Of a stretch of 15,406 bases of DNA, positions 13,212 to 15,406 are shown in pieces. Both the position numbers and the translations under genes were made by a program. Position 1 is the stretch's first letter. The number at the start of each line of letters is the position of its first letter. The stretch lies in assembly GCA_900769835.1 (NCBI GenBank), contig CAAGIE010000130.1, positions 1 through 15,406 on the forward strand, in the 5' to 3' direction. The notes under the pieces were generated by a model. It did not search any database. It saw only the letters and a program-made list of their open reading frames with translations, and had not been told where the DNA came from. Origin of the DNA: an uncultured Oscillospiraceae bacterium. GTDB lineage: Bacteria > Bacillota > Clostridia > Oscillospirales > Oscillospiraceae.

Positions 13212-14176
13212 TTAAGGCAAAAGCCATCGAACTGCTGGAAAACGGCACCGTTGACCGTGTGCTGGGCTGGAAAGCAGGCGAGTTCTTCTATGACCTGACC
13301 CCCGGCGTTTTCAAGAGCCGTGAGGAGATCGAAAACGAGTTTGTTTACAGCGTGTTCTCCGCTGCAAACCTCTCCAAGTACCTGATCGCTGAGTCCCGTA
13401 AGGACGGCAAGATCGCCGTGTTCCTCAAGCCCTGCGATTCCTACTCCTTCCAGCAGTTGCTGAAGGAGCATCGCATCTGGCGCGACCGGGTCTATGTTGT
13501 GGGTATCTCCTGCGACGGTATGTGCTCTATGGACGAGATCCGCGAAAAGGGCATCAAGGGCGTCACCGCAGTGGAAGCTGACGGCGAAACCCTGAAACTC
13601 ACCACTCTCTACGGCGATAAGACCATTGCAAAGGCCGACGCCCTTCTGGAGCGTTGTGTCCACTGCAAGAGTAAGCGCGTGGTGGTATTCGACGAAATGC
13701 TGGGCGAAAACGGCGAAGAAAATCCCGATTGCGGCCGCTTCGATATGGTGGAAAAACTGGAAGCAATGTCCGCCGAGGAGCGCTTCGCATTCTGGAGAAG
13801 CGAACTGTCCCGCTGCATCCGCTGCAATGCCTGCCGTAATGTCTGTCCCGCTTGTTCCTGCGAAAAGTGTGTCTTTGACAACGATAAGTCCGGCATCGCC
13901 CAGAAGGCCGCTGCCAGCGACTTTGAAGAAAACAACTTCCATATCATCCGCGCATTCCACGTGGCCGCCCGTTGCACCGACTGTGGCGAGTGCTCCCGTG
14001 TCTGCCCCCAGAACATTCCTCTGCACCTCTTAAACCGGAAGTTCATTCGGGACATTAACGAACTGTACGGTGAGTATCAGGCCGGCAGTGATATGGATAC
14101 CCGTCCTCCTTTGATGAATTTCACCAAGGACGACTGCGAACCCTCCATTGTTTACGAAAGGGGTGGCAAGGCATGA
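13199..14176 (+). CDS. FlxC/FrhB-FdhB-like [4Fe-4S] dicluster subunit
   Basis: A 325-aa cytoplasmic iron-sulfur protein. The N-terminal part, with FLKPCDSYSFQQLLKE (C79) and VGISCDGMC (C105, C109), resembles the FrhB/FdhB family that feeds electrons to and from F420 or formate enzymes, although no F420 use is claimed. The C-terminal part holds two ferredoxin motifs: C206-x2-C209-x2-C212-x3-C216 with extra C219, C221, C224, and C259-x2-C262-x2-C265-x3-C269-P. Such a subunit in Hdr-Flx clusters relays electrons between the flavoprotein and the FlxD/HdrA part. The call as FlxC rather than FlxB rests on the mirrored gene order. The start is the ATG at 13199. It overlaps the next gene by 4 bases (ATGA at 14173). 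Confidence 0.8.
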   Translation: MREMIKAKAIELLENGTVDRVLGWKAGEFFYDLTPGVFKSREEIENEFVYSVFSAANLSKYLIAESRKDGKIAVFLKPCDSYSFQQLLKEHRIWRDRVYVVGISCDGMCSMDEIREKGIKGVTAVEADGETLKLTTLYGDKTIAKADALLERCVHCKSKRVVVFDEMLGENGEENPDCGRFDMVEKLEAMSAEERFAFWRSELSRCIRCNACRNVCPACSCEKCVFDNDKSGIAQKAAASDFEENNFHIIRAFHVAARCTDCGECSRVCPQNIPLHLLNRKFIRDINELYGEYQAGSDMDTRPPLMNFTKDDCEPSIVYERGGKA

Positions 14177-15195
14177 AAACTGTAAAGATTGCAGAGATCA
14201 ACACCCTGCTGGAGAAAATCAGTTCTCTGGAAAAACTGTATATTCCCGCCGATGACGGCAAGGGTCAGGCAAGATTCCTGCCTTATCAGACCGGCATGGA
14301 ACTGACCGAAAAACTCAACACTGTCCGCAGCGCAAAGGATCTGTTCTTCCCCCAGGTGGAGAACCTGCTGAAGTTCAAGGTTGCGGGCCAGTCCATTGAG
14401 ATCATCGATGACCGTGACGAAGTGGCACCCTTCGTGGTGTTCGGTGTCCGCGCCTGCGATTGCCGTAGTTTCGATATTCTGGATCGTGTGTTTATCGACG
14501 CTGAGCCCCAGGATACCTTCTACGCAAACCGCCGCGCCAACGGCACCATCATCACCCTGGCTTGTAATGCGCCCGAGGAGACCTGCTTCTGCACTGCGCT
14601 GGAGATCGATCCTGCCAACCCCGCAGGTGACATCACCGCCTGGAAGAATAACGATGCTTATTTCTTCCGCGCCAACACCGAAAAGGGCGAAAAACTCCTG
14701 AACGCTCTGGAACTGGAGTGCGGCGACGACAGCGCAGTGGAAGAGGTGAAGAAGGAGATCACCGCCATCGCAGAAAAACTGCCCTTCGGCAAACTGGATA
14801 TGAAGGCGTTCAACTCCTGCTCCCTGATGACCAACTTCCGTGACGAGCATTGGGAAAAATTGGCAGAGAGTTGCCTGGGCTGCGGCACCTGCACCTTTGT
14901 CTGCCCCACCTGCCAGTGCTATGACATCAAGGACTTCAACACCGGCGACAAGATCCAGCGCTTCCGCTGCTGGGACAGCTGTATGTACTCCGACTTTACC
15001 ATGATGGCCCACGGCAACAACCGTAACACCCAGGCTCAGCGTTTCCGTCAGCGTTTCATGCACAAACTGGTGTACTATCCCAACAATAACGATGGCATCA
15101 TCGGTTGCGTCGGCTGCGGCCGTTGCCTGCAGAAATGCCCCGTGAATGCAAACATCGTGAAGGTAGTAAAGACAATTGGAGGTGGCAAGGTATGA
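14173..15195 (+). CDS. FlxB/AsrA-like [4Fe-4S] dicluster subunit
   Basis: A 340-aa cytoplasmic protein of the family that includes the sulfite reductase subunit A (AsrA) and the beta subunit of sulfhydrogenases. The N-terminal half carries FGVRACDCRSFDILDRVF (C95, C97) and a CFC (C138, C140), typical of this family; the C-terminal half holds two cluster motifs, C234-x2-C237-x2-C240-x3-C244 with extra C247 and C249, and C312-x2-C315-x2-C318-x3-C322-P. It probably carries electrons from the FlxA-type flavoprotein next in the operon. It overlaps its neighbours by 4 bases on both sides, indicating coupled translation in a single complex. No sulfite reductase catalytic subunit is in the window, so a sulfite role is not supported. 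Confidence 0.8.
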   Translation: MKTVKIAEINTLLEKISSLEKLYIPADDGKGQARFLPYQTGMELTEKLNTVRSAKDLFFPQVENLLKFKVAGQSIEIIDDRDEVAPFVVFGVRACDCRSFDILDRVFIDAEPQDTFYANRRANGTIITLACNAPEETCFCTALEIDPANPAGDITAWKNNDAYFFRANTEKGEKLLNALELECGDDSAVEEVKKEITAIAEKLPFGKLDMKAFNSCSLMTNFRDEHWEKLAESCLGCGTCTFVCPTCQCYDIKDFNTGDKIQRFRCWDSCMYSDFTMMAHGNNRNTQAQRFRQRFMHKLVYYPNNNDGIIGCVGCGRCLQKCPVNANIVKVVKTIGGGKV

Positions 15196-15406
15196 TGAGA
15201 GATCCTTTATTTCCTATCTTGGGTGTGATCACCGACATTCGTACCGACACCCCGGATGTCAAGACCTTCCGGGTGGTTGACCCTGAAGGCAAGAAGCCCT
15301 TTACCCATATCCCCGGCCAGTGCGCAATGCTGTCCATTCCCGGTGTGGGTGAGGCACTGTTTTCCATCACTTCTTCTCCCACCAACGAAGAATATATGGA
15401 ATTCTC
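15192..15406 (+). CDS. FlxA-type FAD/NAD(P)-binding oxidoreductase subunit (3'-truncated)
   Basis: Only the first 71 codons are visible. They start a ferredoxin-reductase-like FAD domain of the sulfhydrogenase gamma/AsrB/dihydroorotate-dehydrogenase-electron-transfer type: PLFPILGVITDIRTDT, the IPGQCAMLS segment (a hydrophobic residue is often found where Cys44 lies here) and GVGEALFSITSSP, the flavin-contacting motif in place of the R-x-Y-S of other ferredoxin reductases. The NAD(P)-binding half lies outside the window. GGAGG lies 9 bases upstream; the ATG at 15192 overlaps the previous stop by 4 bases, with a second ATG at 15195. If complete, it would give the Hdr complex its NAD(P)H entry point. 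Confidence 0.8.
   Translation, partial: MMRDPLFPILGVITDIRTDTPDVKTFRVVDPEGKKPFTHIPGQCAMLSIPGVGEALFSITSSPTNEEYMEF

Noticed and set aside
14173..15195. Assimilatory sulfite reductase AsrABC
   Set aside because: The subunit and the next flavoprotein resemble AsrA and AsrB, but the operon context is HdrA-FlxD and no siroheme catalytic subunit is seen.

Overview
The window looks like the chromosome of an anaerobic, low-oxygen-lifestyle Firmicute, probably a gut clostridium of the Oscillospirales/Ruminococcaceae type. The reasons are strong AGGAGG-type ribosome binding sites throughout, TTG starts, an orphan EutH, a DUF6472 Cys-rich miniprotein, and an oxygen-sensitive Hdr/Flx iron-sulfur operon. 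The taxonomic placement is inference. No tRNA, rRNA, transposase, phage gene or CRISPR array was seen.

Layout. (1) 1-624: 3' part of a TIM-barrel sugar-phosphate isomerase/epimerase, ending at a bidirectional terminator. (2) 669-1156: an AT-richer mini-cassette of two divergent tiny DNA-binding-type proteins (a 67-aa HTH protein and a 61-aa ribbon-helix-helix-like protein) around one compact promoter region. (3) 1218-3125: a PHP-type histidinol-phosphatase-like gene followed after 3 bases by an EutH-like ethanolamine permease. (4) 3163-5301: a divergent pair, an FAD-dependent oxidoreductase (minus) and an AraC-family regulator (plus), sharing a 117-base promoter region with a small palindrome at the two overlapping -35 boxes. 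(5) 5403-7889: a five-gene operon with an XRE regulator carrying a membrane tail, 5-formyl-THF cyclo-ligase, a DUF1643 protein, a YfcE-type phosphodiesterase and a DUF6472 miniprotein, ending in a strong terminator. (6) 8214-15406 and beyond: class II fumarase followed without a break by hdrB-hdrC-hdrA-mvhD(flxD)-FlxC/B-type ferredoxin subunits-FlxA-type flavoprotein. The last gene runs off the window.

The most important content is region 6. HdrB (two CCG domains), HdrC, HdrA (FAD plus several [4Fe-4S] motifs), the MvhD/FlxD adaptor, two dicluster ferredoxin-like subunits and an NAD(P)H-type flavoprotein make an apparently complete flavin-based electron-bifurcating complex of the FlxABCD-HdrABC kind. 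Spacings are 9-14 bases or short overlaps (4-13 bases). Its co-transcription with fumarase suggests a link to malate/fumarate metabolism, in an organism that would not be expected to have the methanogen thiols CoM and CoB. The true disulfide or other acceptor cannot be read from this window. Methylene-THF reduction (as in MetFV-HdrABC-MvhD of acetogens), a DsrC-like disulfide, or a fumarate-linked acceptor are all open.
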